This document shows positions 39,709 through 51,215 of a stretch of 64,000 nt of DNA, one piece after another; the stretch's first letter is position 1; each line of letters begins with the position of its first letter. Source of the DNA: Corynebacterium terpenotabidum Y-11 (GTDB taxonomy: Bacteria; Actinomycetota; Actinomycetes; Mycobacteriales; Mycobacteriaceae); NCBI RefSeq assembly GCF_000418365.1, contig NC_021663.1, positions 186,001 through 250,000 of the forward strand, read 5' to 3'. The notes under the pieces are model-generated. The model saw only the letters and a program-made list of their open reading frames with translations, had not been told where the DNA came from and made no database searches. The position numbers and the translations under genes were made by a program.

Positions 39709-42560
39709 GCAGACGACCAGCCCAGGGTGAACGGCACGGTTCAGGACGAAATTCCGTGCGGTTCCGGCTGGCTGCCGGGACGGCGATCGCCGCGTTCGGT
39801 CTGCCGGTCCTGACCGGGATCACAGGACTCGCATTGGCCCCAGCCGTGGCGCAGGATGCGTCGGTGTGGGCTACCGAAACCCCTGCGGAGCGGTGTGCCC
39901 GGCAGACCGCGGAGTGGAATACCACCCAGGAGCAGTTGTGGTTGGCTGCCCACCCTGGTCAGACGCCGGGGCCGAATGCGTGGCCGCCGTATGTGTGCGT
40001 CGATGTCCCGACCCCGGAAGCCCCGGTCCCGGCGGTGCCGCCGATCGGTGGTGGGTCGGTGACGATCGGCAACCCTCCGGGTCGGGAGCATCAGTGGGAT
40101 ATACGTGATGATGAGCCCAGTGAGTACCGGCAGGACATGGAGTTGGGTTCGGCGCAGGACCACCGTGGGTCCACACCGTCGACGGTTACGCCGGGTACGC
40201 GTGCCGGTGATTCGGCACGGTCGAATATGCCCCTGCCGTCCGGGTGGGCGACGACGGTCACCGGTGCGGACGGGACCAGCCAGGAGGTGCGGGTCGTCGA
40301 CACTGACGACGGTGCCGTGGTTGTTGACGAGGATGGTCGGGCGACCGGTGATGTGCTGGTCACTGACCCGGCCACGGGTGAGTCGCATCTGGAGTCCCGG
40401 GATGGGCTGGCAGGTCGTGAGGTCGGCGCGCCGGAGAACGATGGTGATGCTGAAAGCTCCGGGAGTGCGGACGGTTCTGCGTCAGAAGGATCCGATGATG
40501 TCCAGGCTGCTGGTGATGTGGATCCGGCGGTGCCGGTCGGTGTCGCAGGGGCCCTCGCGGGTGCGTTCGTCGCTACGCGGGGCACTCGTGGAAGCCGCCA
40601 CAATCGCGCCGGTCGAGCGGGTGATGATTTGCGCGATGCCGGCGAACGACTCGGACTGCCGGGGATGGACGCTGCCCCGCGGGTGACGATCAACCATCTC
40701 ACCGGGGCGGAGCAGACGATCTTTACGCTCCTGTCCCCGGAGTCGGACCACACTCAGGAATTCGACCTGGATGTGCCCGAGGGAGGGCGTGCTGAGATCC
40801 GCGCCGATGGTGGGGTCGACATTGTCAATGCTGACGGCACTCTGGTTCGCCAGGTCGCACCACCGTGGGCGTATGACGCTCTGGGCCGTCCGCAGCGCAC
40901 GTGGTTCACGATTGATCCGGAGACTGGGAACCTCGTCCAACATGTCGATCCGATGGCCGGGGCACTCTACCCGATCATCGCGGACCCGAAGAAGACTGAA
41001 GAGGAACTCGACCGGACGAAACCTCAACGAGATCCGAACTTCATCGGGCCGGTGTCTCCTGAGGACGCCGCAGGTCAACGACGCAATGAGCAGCGGATGG
41101 ACAATAATCTTCAGGCTGCTGCGGCCAACGGAAACCATGACCCAGCGGAGTTGCGTCCACAATATGAAGCGACACGAACTCATGACAGAGCAGTGGCAGA
41201 GCAAGAGCAACGCGACAGTGAAGCTCGCGCTGCGGGAGCAACGGGCAACGGTGATTCTTCAGAGGCTGCAACGATGGTTGGCCTGGTCGATACGACAGGG
41301 TTTCACGAGGGTGACGTATGGAATGAACCAATGGATAATGGCAGTACAGCTCAGCATCAGATGGTCACCGGCATGGGAGGACTCGCTGTACGATCAAGAA
41401 TTACACGTTCCGACGGTACCGTCGTCGAATTCTACACGGTAGCCGATGAAGATAATGGTTTCCAGTCCTGGGGGGAGAATCCTGATGGTGGAGCAACCTA
41501 CACCGCCGGTGACGGTCAAGGGGCTATTGACAGTCAGAACTGGGGACCGGGGGAAGATGTCCATGGTCCTGCGCGGGTCACTGCTCATTCAGAGGACGGT
41601 GGAGAAACGTGGACTCAGGTCGGGCGTAACCGTGATGGAACCATTTCGACCGGGGCGTCGAGGCAGGTGAATCCGAACCAGTGGATACTGGAGGTGGAAA
41701 ATCCTGATGGATCCGAGTCGAGCGTTCTCTCTACTGCCCAAAATGAAACCGGCGACATATCGACAATGGTGTCTGATGATAACGGTGTCAGGGTTGGTAA
41801 CGGTAGGGGGACGATCACACCTATTGACAACGCGGGAAATGATATTTCCAACGGAAAAATTCCGAGGGCAACAACTGGACGATTCTATGACCCTTCTACG
41901 GGGTACTGGCATAATGGAGTCATTGACCAGGAGACCGGGGCGCGCACCTTCAGGCTGGATGATGGTCGGTACCTGATAGAGAGCCCCAGTATTTCTGGAC
42001 CTTCAAGCTGGCAAGTAACTGGTGACAACGGTGAGATCTACGCGGTCACTGATCTGGCGTGGGATCCCGAAACTGGGGAACCTGAAGTGCGATCTCAAAG
42101 CGACAGTCCGGTGGGAGTATTTATAGATCCTGAGACTGGCGAAGCGATCGAGAACTGGGAGTCTTCTCTTGGTCCACTGAATGCTGCCGGCGCCATTGTT
42201 GATGGGCAGGCATCGGTTGTGGATGAGCTGGCCGACCCCCATGTGGCGCATGGAAATATAGTGCAAGGCATGCGTGAGGGAGCGGCCGACGGTTTCCGCG
42301 GGATGGCGAAGCCTATTCCTGGACTGGGCTGGATAGTGACCGGCGCATCAATTGTTTCTGATGTGCAATCTGGCGCATCGGTTTCTCAGGCGGTCACATC
42401 GGAAGTGGCAGGAATGGCGGCGGGTGCGGTCGTGGGAGGTATTGTCATTGGAGGGGTTGGGGCCGTTGTTGCAGCTCCGGCAATTCCGATCGCTGCGGGT
42501 ATTATCGCCGGCGCTGCCGCCGGGGCATTGGTGACTAACTGGGTCTCGGGATTGTTCTAA
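39705..42560 (+). CDS. Large exported polymorphic-toxin-like protein with glycine-zipper C terminus
   Basis: 951 residues. The signal peptide (1-49) ends APAVA before QDASVW. A Pro-rich part (about 75-110) and an acidic low-complexity part (about 220-275) surround unknown regions, and a short hydrophobic stretch lies at 276-290. Residues 422-428 read YPIIADP, a short element seen in many actinobacterial secreted toxins just after a DxLGRPxRTWF-like segment. The middle (about 530-850) is Gly/Asp-rich with repeats such as DPETGE. The last 50 residues are a long Gly/Ala zipper (AGMAAGAVVGGIVIGGVGAV onward) that could insert in membranes. Base composition becomes more AT-rich from about 41100. 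The stop TAA shares its last base with the next ATG. Function is inferred. Confidence 0.72.
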   Translation: MSRRPAQGERHGSGRNSVRFRLAAGTAIAAFGLPVLTGITGLALAPAVAQDASVWATETPAERCARQTAEWNTTQEQLWLAAHPGQTPGPNAWPPYVCVDVPTPEAPVPAVPPIGGGSVTIGNPPGREHQWDIRDDEPSEYRQDMELGSAQDHRGSTPSTVTPGTRAGDSARSNMPLPSGWATTVTGADGTSQEVRVVDTDDGAVVVDEDGRATGDVLVTDPATGESHLESRDGLAGREVGAPENDGDAESSGSADGSASEGSDDVQAAGDVDPAVPVGVAGALAGAFVATRGTRGSRHNRAGRAGDDLRDAGERLGLPGMDAAPRVTINHLTGAEQTIFTLLSPESDHTQEFDLDVPEGGRAEIRADGGVDIVNADGTLVRQVAPPWAYDALGRPQRTWFTIDPETGNLVQHVDPMAGALYPIIADPKKTEEELDRTKPQRDPNFIGPVSPEDAAGQRRNEQRMDNNLQAAAANGNHDPAELRPQYEATRTHDRAVAEQEQRDSEARAAGATGNGDSSEAATMVGLVDTTGFHEGDVWNEPMDNGSTAQHQMVTGMGGLAVRSRITRSDGTVVEFYTVADEDNGFQSWGENPDGGATYTAGDGQGAIDSQNWGPGEDVHGPARVTAHSEDGGETWTQVGRNRDGTISTGASRQVNPNQWILEVENPDGSESSVLSTAQNETGDISTMVSDDNGVRVGNGRGTITPIDNAGNDISNGKIPRATTGRFYDPSTGYWHNGVIDQETGARTFRLDDGRYLIESPSISGPSSWQVTGDNGEIYAVTDLAWDPETGEPEVRSQSDSPVGVFIDPETGEAIENWESSLGPLNAAGAIVDGQASVVDELADPHVAHGNIVQGMREGAADGFRGMAKPIPGLGWIVTGASIVSDVQSGASVSQAVTSEVAGMAAGAVVGGIVIGGVGAVVAAPAIPIAAGIIAGAAAGALVTNWVSGLF

Positions 42561-43225
42561 TGTCGTTCAAAATGGGAGGATTCAAATATAGGGCGAATGA
42601 CTTTTTCTTTGTCTTTGGCGGACAGACTGTTAGTGTCATATTGATTGTTTCTCTATTTACTTACGGTGTGTCCCATCAAGATATATTGTCGATCATTCTC
42701 TCCATTTTCGTGTGTGTAACATTTTCCGCCTGGTGTGTCGGCTATATATTCAATAGGAGATCTTTGAACCGTGGTCTAGGGATTGTGGGGGAAGGGAAAT
42801 ATAGGCTCTCAATCGTAAATCGTCTATTGTCGTACCCGTCTTTATTTTCGTTCTTCTTTGTCTCGGCGCTTTTCGGTTGCAAAATGTTGTATACGGATGA
42901 CGGCACTGCTTCATGGTATCGGAGATCTCTCACGATCTTTATTGCTGGCGGCGTCGGACTTGTGCTGTATGTCGTAGAATCTGCCGGGGCTTGGAGGATT
43001 ATTGTGACCGATGATTGTGTTACACTTTTCAGGTATGGAACGGTCACTCGAATTTCGCATGATTCCCTATCGTGTCCGCATGGGATATCACTGCAGGGAA
43101 TTGTTGTTGAAGGGGAAATTGTGAGTGGAAGAAAGGCGATTGAGGACCCGGTCTATTGCATGGTTGATTTTCCTCTACATGGCTGGAAAGAAGACCGCAC
43201 TTTTGAAACTCAAGTACCGACCTGA
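42560..43225 (+). CDS. AT-rich membrane protein, candidate immunity protein
   Basis: 221 residues with about four hydrophobic helices (near 12-32, 36-58, 90-110, 118-140) and a C-terminal beta-rich soluble part (about 145-221) ending VDFPLHGWKEDR. No family recognised. The start ATG shares one base with the stop of the large exported protein (TAATG), so translation is coupled. Composition is far more AT-rich than neighbours, as is usual for immunity genes in toxin loci. The C-terminal motif VDxPLxGW recurs in the fragment at 44410-44607. The role as immunity to a membrane-active toxin is inference. Confidence 0.7.
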   Translation: MSFKMGGFKYRANDFFFVFGGQTVSVILIVSLFTYGVSHQDILSIILSIFVCVTFSAWCVGYIFNRRSLNRGLGIVGEGKYRLSIVNRLLSYPSLFSFFFVSALFGCKMLYTDDGTASWYRRSLTIFIAGGVGLVLYVVESAGAWRIIVTDDCVTLFRYGTVTRISHDSLSCPHGISLQGIVVEGEIVSGRKAIEDPVYCMVDFPLHGWKEDRTFETQVPT

Positions 43226-43314
43226 CTGGTGATACCTGCGCCCATCTTTTATTCATCCGGGAGGTGATGCTTTATGTTCTGGCTAACGTCTAATGATAAC
43301 TGGCTCTTCTCGAT

Positions 43315-44257
43315 CTAGAGTGCGTTGATCCGACGCTGCAGTTGCCCGGACTGGATCAACGACCGCAAGATATAGTGCTCGAGGTTTCTGAGCCCCAGGG
43401 CGATGCCGCGTAGGTGTTCCAGCCTCCCGTTGATTGCCTCGACCGGCCCGTTGGATGCGCCGATGTCGAAGTAGGCGAGGATGTCGGTACGTCGGCGCCA
43501 CAATGTCCGACCCAGCTGCGCCAGCTCCTCCAGCTCCTCCAGCCCCTTCGGTAGGCCCTTGCGTAGCGTGTTGATCACCCTGGCCATCAACTTCTTCCCC
43601 CTCGCTCTGTCCGGCTCGCCGTACGCACTGACCAGGTCCTGGTAGATACTGCCAGGTCACCTGTAGAGCGACGTGGTCATCATCGGTGTCCCACAGCAGG
43701 TCCAGGCGTTGTTTCTGCCGGTCGGTGAGGAACTCGGTCCTGGTCAACAGGGCACGGCGGTGCCTGTACAACGGGTCGTCCTTCCGTCCGCGCCGTCCGG
43801 TGGTTTCGCGTTGCAGGCGTTGCCGGCACCCCGTGAGCTTGTCAGCGGCTAAGTGCACAACGTGGAACGGATCCATGACCTTGCGTGCGGTAGGTAGGGC
43901 GTGGTCCACGGCGGTGGCATAACCGGTGAACCCGTGCCACTCGTCACGACCTCGACCGTGTCCCGGAACTGCGGATCCCGCTGATTCAGCCAGGTCTTCA
44001 AAAACGTCTGCGGACCGGCCCGGGCGCATGTCGATCAGACGTGCCGGCCCGCGCCCGTCGACCAGTGGGGTCAGGTCCACCAGTACGGTGACCAACGAGG
44101 ACGGCTGCCCGGGTCGGTGGGTGTGCTTCCAGACGTGCTCATCGACACCGAGGATTCGCACCCCGTCCAGGTGGGTGGGATCGGCGTAGACGAGGTTGCG
44201 GGCAGCGGTCACGGCGACAGTGTTGACCAGTTCCCAACCCACCCCGAGGGCTTTGGC
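43315..44257 (-). pseudogene. ISL3-family transposase, truncated and frameshifted
   Basis: The DDE transposase core is clear in pieces: RILGVDEHVWKHTHRPGQPS, GFTGYATAVDHALPTARKVM, DPFHVVHLAADKLTGCRQRL, ASNGPVEAINGRLEHLRGIA. The N-terminal zinc finger and helix-turn-helix are absent. Relative to the family, one extra base near 43999 and two near 43936 cancel but replace about 20 residues, including the expected first catalytic Asp (now WHGFTGY instead of SDGFTGY). A further extra base near 43648 shifts the C-terminal third. The gene is therefore non-functional. Confidence 0.85.
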
Positions 44258-44409
44258 GGCTCTTCGCGGTTCGGAGTGCGTAGCTGACGTTCGGGCGGGG
44301 ACGACGAGGTCCCGGGGTGGCACAACATGTACCGGCCAGGGCTCCTACATGTTGTGCCACCCCGGACCCCGTTCTACTGCCAGCTACGCACTCCGAACCG
44401 CGAAGAGCC
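44258..44409. repeat. 152-bp nested palindrome at the IS right end (MITE-like)
   Basis: The outer arms of 29 bases (44258-44286 and 44381-44409) are perfect inverted repeats that match the IS terminal repeat. Inside them, 20-base arms (44312-44331 and 44346-44365) are also perfect inverted repeats around a 14-base loop. The element could be a small non-autonomous element bounded by IS ends, or the product of a rearrangement that replaced the transposase 5' part. Confidence 0.85.
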
Positions 44410-44607
44410 ATTAAAGCTCAGGTGATCGAGTTTAGTCGTCCGCGAGGATTTTACGTTATAGAAAAAAGGGATATTACTGACGAATGTGGAAGGACAGTGA
44501 TGGGATCGGCTGTTCCTGCCTGGGTATTCATTCACGGTGAGGATGGGGAATATGTCTCCCGTGCACTTGTGGATCTTCCTTTGCGGGGTTGGGTGGGGGT
44601 GGAGTGA
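44410..44607 (+). pseudogene. 3' fragment of a second immunity-like gene
   Basis: Starting at the IS end, the frame ending at 44607 reads VIEFSRPRGFYVIEKRDITD at first and closes with ALVDLPLRGWVGVE. The closing part resembles the end of the 42560-43225 product (MVDFPLHGWKEDR), and the AT-rich composition also matches. No start codon or membrane part is left. It looks like the remnant of a paralogous immunity gene, cut by the IS or by a deletion. Confidence 0.6.
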
Positions 44608-44640
44608 GTCATCCATATGGTTCATCAATATGTCCAACCC

Positions 44641-45633
44641 CTACAACACCGGATTCCGCTCCGGCTGCTGCTCGGGGGCAGCACCGTCGATCGTGAAGTC
44701 ACCACGCACATCACCGGCGAGCTCCGCAAAACCGGTGTTGTCTTCCGTGCCCTTGACCAGGGAACAGTTCACCGTCCGTGATCCCGCATTCCACGAATCC
44801 TCGGACATCGTCGTCCAGAACGGGGCCAGCGTCGACTGGTACAGCGCCTCATCCCCGGCGTCCCCGCCGCCGAAATAGTCCACCGCTGCCGCGTCGCAGA
44901 TCCCCGCCAGCCAGGTGTTCTGGTCCTCCACCGACGGCCACTCCCCGGTGAAATTGTCGCCCAGGTTCACCACCTTCGTCACCTGCCACGAATGCGGCTG
45001 ATCGCAGGGCACCTCGGTCGCCGTATCGTCGGTCGCACGCACACACGTGTCCACCTGGGAGAACCGGGACTGGTCGGAACCTGCGGCCACCCCGGTGACC
45101 TCCTGGGCCGTCCCGTCGGCGTCGGTCACCATGACTCCGCACAACATCGTCCGGTCGCCCTCGGCCCACCCCTCGGCCGGCGGCAGGATCGGCGAAATCG
45201 TGTACCGCCCGGTCGGATCCAGCTTCCCGCCGAGGTACTCGGTCGTCGGTGACACGCACAACTCCTCGGTGAGCTGCTGCTGGCGCTCCAGGTCCGGCTG
45301 GGGGGCGTCCTCCCCGAACTCACTCGTCGGATACTGCGACAGATCCTCCCGCGTCGCCACCTCGAACCGGTGCGGCTCGGCGCAGTCCACCGTGACGATA
45401 TCGCGGGTGACTTCTCCGTCCTGCGTCCAGTTCAGACAGTCCCCGGCGTCCGCGTCACTGAACGCGACCTGCTCCGAGGTGTCATCCCCGTCATGGTCCG
45501 GAACGATGAGACTGGACCCGTCCGGACTGACCGCCGCATAGGTGGCCGCACCCACACCGCCGCACAGGGCGGCAGCAAGGGCGATCTTCAGGACGCGCCG
45601 ACGACGGGGATGCGAGGGAGCTTCAGAGGACAT
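44641..45633 (-). CDS. Septum-formation-domain membrane-anchored protein
   Basis: 330 residues. A basic start and one hydrophobic helix (about 15-38) anchor an external region made of two similar halves with paired cysteines: [10 protein letters not shown] followed by [16 protein letters not shown], and [10 protein letters not shown] followed by [14 protein letters not shown]. The CxxPHxxEV pattern is that of the actinobacterial septum formation domain (PF13845). Exact role unknown. Start at MSSEAPS (45633), with GTG 45642 as an alternative. It diverges from serS. Confidence 0.82.
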   Translation of the reverse strand: MSSEAPSHPRRRRVLKIALAAALCGGVGAATYAAVSPDGSSLIVPDHDGDDTSEQVAFSDADAGDCLNWTQDGEVTRDIVTVDCAEPHRFEVATREDLSQYPTSEFGEDAPQPDLERQQQLTEELCVSPTTEYLGGKLDPTGRYTISPILPPAEGWAEGDRTMLCGVMVTDADGTAQEVTGVAAGSDQSRFSQVDTCVRATDDTATEVPCDQPHSWQVTKVVNLGDNFTGEWPSVEDQNTWLAGICDAAAVDYFGGGDAGDEALYQSTLAPFWTTMSEDSWNAGSRTVNCSLVKGTEDNTGFAELAGDVRGDFTIDGAAPEQQPERNPVL

Positions 45634-45674
45634 GCCCACCATTGTGTCACGACCGGACCGCTAAGCTGGACGCC

Positions 45675-46949
45675 ATGATTGATCTGAAGTTCCTCCGGGA
45701 GAACCCCGACGTCGTCCGAGAATCACAGCGTACCCGCGGCGAGGACCCGTCCCTGGTCGACCGGCTCCTGGAGGCCGATCAGCGGCGGCGCGACCTTATC
45801 GCCGCCGCCGACGCCGCCCGCGGCGAGCAGAAGACCTTCTCCAAGGCCATGGGCAAACAGATGAAGGACGCCACCCCCGACGAGCGCGACGCCCTGAAAG
45901 CCCAGGGTAAGACCCTCGCCGAGGCCGTGAAGAAAATCGAGGCCGACGAGACCGAGGCGGAACAGGCCGTCCACGACCTTCAGTTCCAGATCTCCAATAT
46001 CGTCACCGGGGCACCGGCCGGCGGCGAAGACGACTTCGTGGTCCTCGAGCACATCGGCACCCCCCGCGAGTTCGACTTCGAGCCCAAGGACCACCTCGAA
46101 CTCGGTGAATCTCTCGGCCTGATCGACATGGAACGGGGTGCGAAAGTCTCCGGCGCCCGCTTCTACTTCCTCACCGGTGACGGTGCCCTGTTGCAGCTCG
46201 GCATGTTGCAGCTCGCCGCCCGCAAAGCCGTCGAGCACGGCTTCCAGCTGATGATCCCCCCGGTGCTCGTCCGCCCCGAGATCATGGCCGGCACCGGCTT
46301 CCTCGGTGCCCACGCCGACGAGATCTACCGCCTCGAGGCCGATGACATGTTCCTGGTCGGCACCTCGGAGGTCGCACTGGCCGGTTACCACAAGGACGAG
46401 ATCATCGACCTCTCCGACGGACCGGTGAAGTACGCCGGCTGGTCCTCCTGTTTCCGTCGCGAAGCCGGGTCCTACGGGAAGGACACCCGCGGTATCCTCC
46501 GCGTCCACCAGTTCGACAAGGTCGAGATGTTCGTCTACGCGAAGCCGGAGGACGCCGAGGAGATCCACCAGCAGCTGCTGGCCATGGAGAAGGACATGCT
46601 CGCCGCCGTCGAGGTGCCCTACCGCGTCATCGACGTCGCCGGTGGAGACCTGGGGTCCTCGGCGTCCCGCAAGTTCGACACCGAGGCCTGGGTACCGACC
46701 CAGAACACGTACCGCGAGCTCACCTCCACCTCGAACTGCACCACTTTCCAGGCCCGGCGCCTCAAGACCCGCTACCGTGATGAGAACGGCAAGGCGCAGA
46801 CCGCGGCCACGCTCAACGGCACCCTGGCCACCACCCGCTGGCTCGTCGCCATTCTCGAGAACAACCAGCAGGCCGACGGCTCCGTCATCGTGCCTGAGGC
46901 ACTCCGGCCCTTCGTCGGCAAGGACGTGCTGACCCCGAAGAAGAAGTAG
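45675..46949 (+). CDS. serS: Seryl-tRNA synthetase
   Basis: Charges tRNA(Ser). An N-terminal coiled-coil arm (about 28-105) is followed by the class II catalytic domain: motif 2 in [20 protein letters not shown] with HQFDKVEMF, and motif 3 in [26 protein letters not shown] and the serine-pocket region [12 protein letters not shown] are also visible. The 424-residue length is standard. Start ATG 45675 begins [19 protein letters not shown]. Confidence 0.98.
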   Translation: MIDLKFLRENPDVVRESQRTRGEDPSLVDRLLEADQRRRDLIAAADAARGEQKTFSKAMGKQMKDATPDERDALKAQGKTLAEAVKKIEADETEAEQAVHDLQFQISNIVTGAPAGGEDDFVVLEHIGTPREFDFEPKDHLELGESLGLIDMERGAKVSGARFYFLTGDGALLQLGMLQLAARKAVEHGFQLMIPPVLVRPEIMAGTGFLGAHADEIYRLEADDMFLVGTSEVALAGYHKDEIIDLSDGPVKYAGWSSCFRREAGSYGKDTRGILRVHQFDKVEMFVYAKPEDAEEIHQQLLAMEKDMLAAVEVPYRVIDVAGGDLGSSASRKFDTEAWVPTQNTYRELTSTSNCTTFQARRLKTRYRDENGKAQTAATLNGTLATTRWLVAILENNQQADGSVIVPEALRPFVGKDVLTPKKK

Positions 46950-46960
46950 AGACACAACCT

Positions 46961-47890
46961 ATGGCCTTCAAGCTGCCCCGCGACCACTTCTGGCTCCCGA
47001 AGGGCTTCACCCTCACCCCCGCCGTCCCCGACACCCCACCGCACCCCGAATCGCGGGAGCTGTTCTACGGTCGGATCATCGTCCCGTTGGCGAAGTTCTG
47101 GATGCGCCATATGCAGCACCTCCAGGTGGAGATCCAGCACCCGGAACGGATCCCCGTCACCGGTGGTGCGATCCTCGCGGTGAACCACACCGGCTACTGG
47201 GACTTCGTCTACGGCGGCATCGCCCCCGCCTACCAGGGCGGACGCCTCGTCCGGTTCATGGCGAAGAAGGAGATCTGGGGCAACCCGGTCGCCGGCCCCG
47301 CGATGAGCGGCTGCCATCACATCCCCGTCGACCGGGCCGATGGTGCCGCCTCCGTGCGCGAGGCCACGACCCGCGCCGCCGGTGGTGAACTCATCGGTAT
47401 CTTCCCCGAGGCCACGATCTCCCGCTCCTTCGAGATCAAGGAGTTCAAGGACGGTGCCGCCCGCATCGCCCAGGATGCCGGCGTCCCCCTGATCCCGGTG
47501 GTGCTGTGGGGTTCACAGCGGATCTGGACGAAGGGTCACAAGCCGATCTGGTGGCTCCGGAAGTCCGCGCTGATCATCTCCGTCGGCGAGCCGGTGTCCC
47601 TGGAGGGCACGTCGCGGGAGGCCACCGCGCGACTGCATGACGCGATGGTCGCCCAGCTCGACGAGGTCCGCGCCCGGTACACCGAGCTCTACGGCCCGTT
47701 CCCCGCCGACGAGTACTGGATGCCGGCGTCCCTGGGCGGTTCCGCGCCGACGCTGGAGGACGCCACCGCCAAGGACCGGGAGGACGCCGCCGCCCGCAAG
47801 GCCGAGCGTGCCGCGCGTGAGGCGGAGAAGGCCGCGAATCCCCAGGTGGGGGAGAAGAAGCCGCTGTGGAACAAGCTGCTCCGTCGCTGA
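46961..47890 (+). CDS. PlsC-type 1-acyl-sn-glycerol-3-phosphate acyltransferase
   Basis: Transfers acyl groups to lysophospholipid-type acceptors at the membrane. The HX4D motif is VNHTGYWDFVYGG, and the glycerophosphate-binding motif is GIFPEATISRSFEIKEFKDG, followed by VPLIPVVLWGSQR. The C-terminal 50 residues are charged and helical (KDREDAAARKAERAAREAEK). It starts 11 bp after serS and overlaps the next gene by 25 bp, so the three form an operon. Confidence 0.9.
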   Translation: MAFKLPRDHFWLPKGFTLTPAVPDTPPHPESRELFYGRIIVPLAKFWMRHMQHLQVEIQHPERIPVTGGAILAVNHTGYWDFVYGGIAPAYQGGRLVRFMAKKEIWGNPVAGPAMSGCHHIPVDRADGAASVREATTRAAGGELIGIFPEATISRSFEIKEFKDGAARIAQDAGVPLIPVVLWGSQRIWTKGHKPIWWLRKSALIISVGEPVSLEGTSREATARLHDAMVAQLDEVRARYTELYGPFPADEYWMPASLGGSAPTLEDATAKDREDAAARKAERAAREAEKAANPQVGEKKPLWNKLLRR

Positions 47891-48747
47891 TCCTCAGTGA
47901 CCTTGACGGCACCCTGCTGACCTCAGGGGACCGCGTCTCGCCGCGGACCCGGTCGGCAATCGCCCGCGCGGTCTCCGCCGGGGCGCTGTTCATGCCCGCG
48001 TCGGGACGCCCCGCGCGGTGGATGCTGCCGGTCATCGAGCAGCTCGGCATCGCCCCGGTGTGCGTCTGCGCCAACGGGGCCGTCGTCTATGACGCGGCCA
48101 CCGACCGCGTCACCTATGCCGCAGCGCTGGCGCCGACTGTTCTCCGGCAGGTCGCCCGCGAAATTCTGCGGGCCACCGCCGGTCCACTGTCCCGTCGTGG
48201 GTTGGGACAGGTGAGCTTCGCCGTGGAACGCACCGGCGACAGTGCCTTCGACCGGGCATCGGAACTCTTCGCCGTGGAGCCGGCGTACCCGCACGCCTGG
48301 GACACCGACGAACATGCCGTGGAGACCCGCGATGAACTGCTCAGTAAGCCGGCGGTGAAACTCCTGGTCCGGCACGAGCACATGGATTCCGCCGACCTCT
48401 TCGACCTGGTCAACCCGGTCGTCGATCCGGCGGACGCCCACGTCACCTGGTCCTTCCACGGGGGCCTGCTGGAGGTCAACGTGCCCGGGGTGACCAAGCT
48501 CTCCGGGGTGGCGCACGCCCTCGGCGACGCCTCCGGGGCGGATGTGGGGGCGGACGCCGTGCCCGCCATCGATCCGTCCTCCGTCGTGGCGTTCGGGGAC
48601 ATGCCTAATGACCTGGCGATGCTGCGCTGGGCCGGACGCGGGTTCGCGATGGGTAATGCGGTACCCGAGGTGGTGGCGGCGGCGGACCATCACACGGCGT
48701 CCAATGATGAGGACGGGGTGGCCGCGGTGCTGGAGCGCTGGTTCTGA
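47866..48747 (+). CDS. Cof-type HAD-IIB hydrolase
   Basis: Phosphatase of the haloacid dehalogenase superfamily. Motif I is LILSDLDGTLLTSGD with the nucleophile Asp, motif II is in MPASGRP, and motif IV is SVVAFGDMPNDLAMLRWAG. The large C2b cap lies between residues about 85 and 215. These enzymes act on sugar phosphates or phosphorylated cofactors. The GTG start at 47866 lies within the acyltransferase gene. Translational coupling is likely. Confidence 0.9.
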   Translation: MEQAAPSLILSDLDGTLLTSGDRVSPRTRSAIARAVSAGALFMPASGRPARWMLPVIEQLGIAPVCVCANGAVVYDAATDRVTYAAALAPTVLRQVAREILRATAGPLSRRGLGQVSFAVERTGDSAFDRASELFAVEPAYPHAWDTDEHAVETRDELLSKPAVKLLVRHEHMDSADLFDLVNPVVDPADAHVTWSFHGGLLEVNVPGVTKLSGVAHALGDASGADVGADAVPAIDPSSVVAFGDMPNDLAMLRWAGRGFAMGNAVPEVVAAADHHTASNDEDGVAAVLERWF

Positions 48748-51111
<2,364 letters not shown>

Positions 51112-51124
51112 CAACTCCTGAAAT

Positions 51125-51163
51125 AACGCCGCTCCCACACCTCATATGAGGAGGGGCGGCGTT
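51125..51163 (+). terminator. Terminator after glf
   Basis: AACGCCGC and GCGGCGTT are inverted, with an inner CCTC/GAGG around ATAT. It begins 13 nt after the glf stop. No T tract. Confidence 0.65.
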
Positions 51164-51215
51164 CCTGGCGTTCACCCCCCCACACCACACCACCCCCGGC
51201 GTACCCTGAAGTGCC

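Larger units (their letters stand above)
43302..44409 (-). mobile_element. ISL3-family insertion sequence, decayed
   Basis: Left end GGCTCTTCTCGATCTAGAGTG (43302 onward) and right end, read inward on the minus strand, GGCTCTTCGCGGTTCGGAGTG are imperfect inverted repeats of the type found on corynebacterial ISL3 elements. The 8-base flanks TGATAACT and ATTAAAGC do not match, so no target duplication remains. At about 1.1 kb it is shorter than a full ISL3 element, because the 5' part of the transposase is missing. It separates a toxin-type immunity candidate from a related fragment. Confidence 0.82.

Noticed and set aside
43283..44323. Reading the transposase frame as an intact 346-residue gene
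   Set aside because: Family comparison shows a compensated frameshift, a further frameshift and a missing N terminus.
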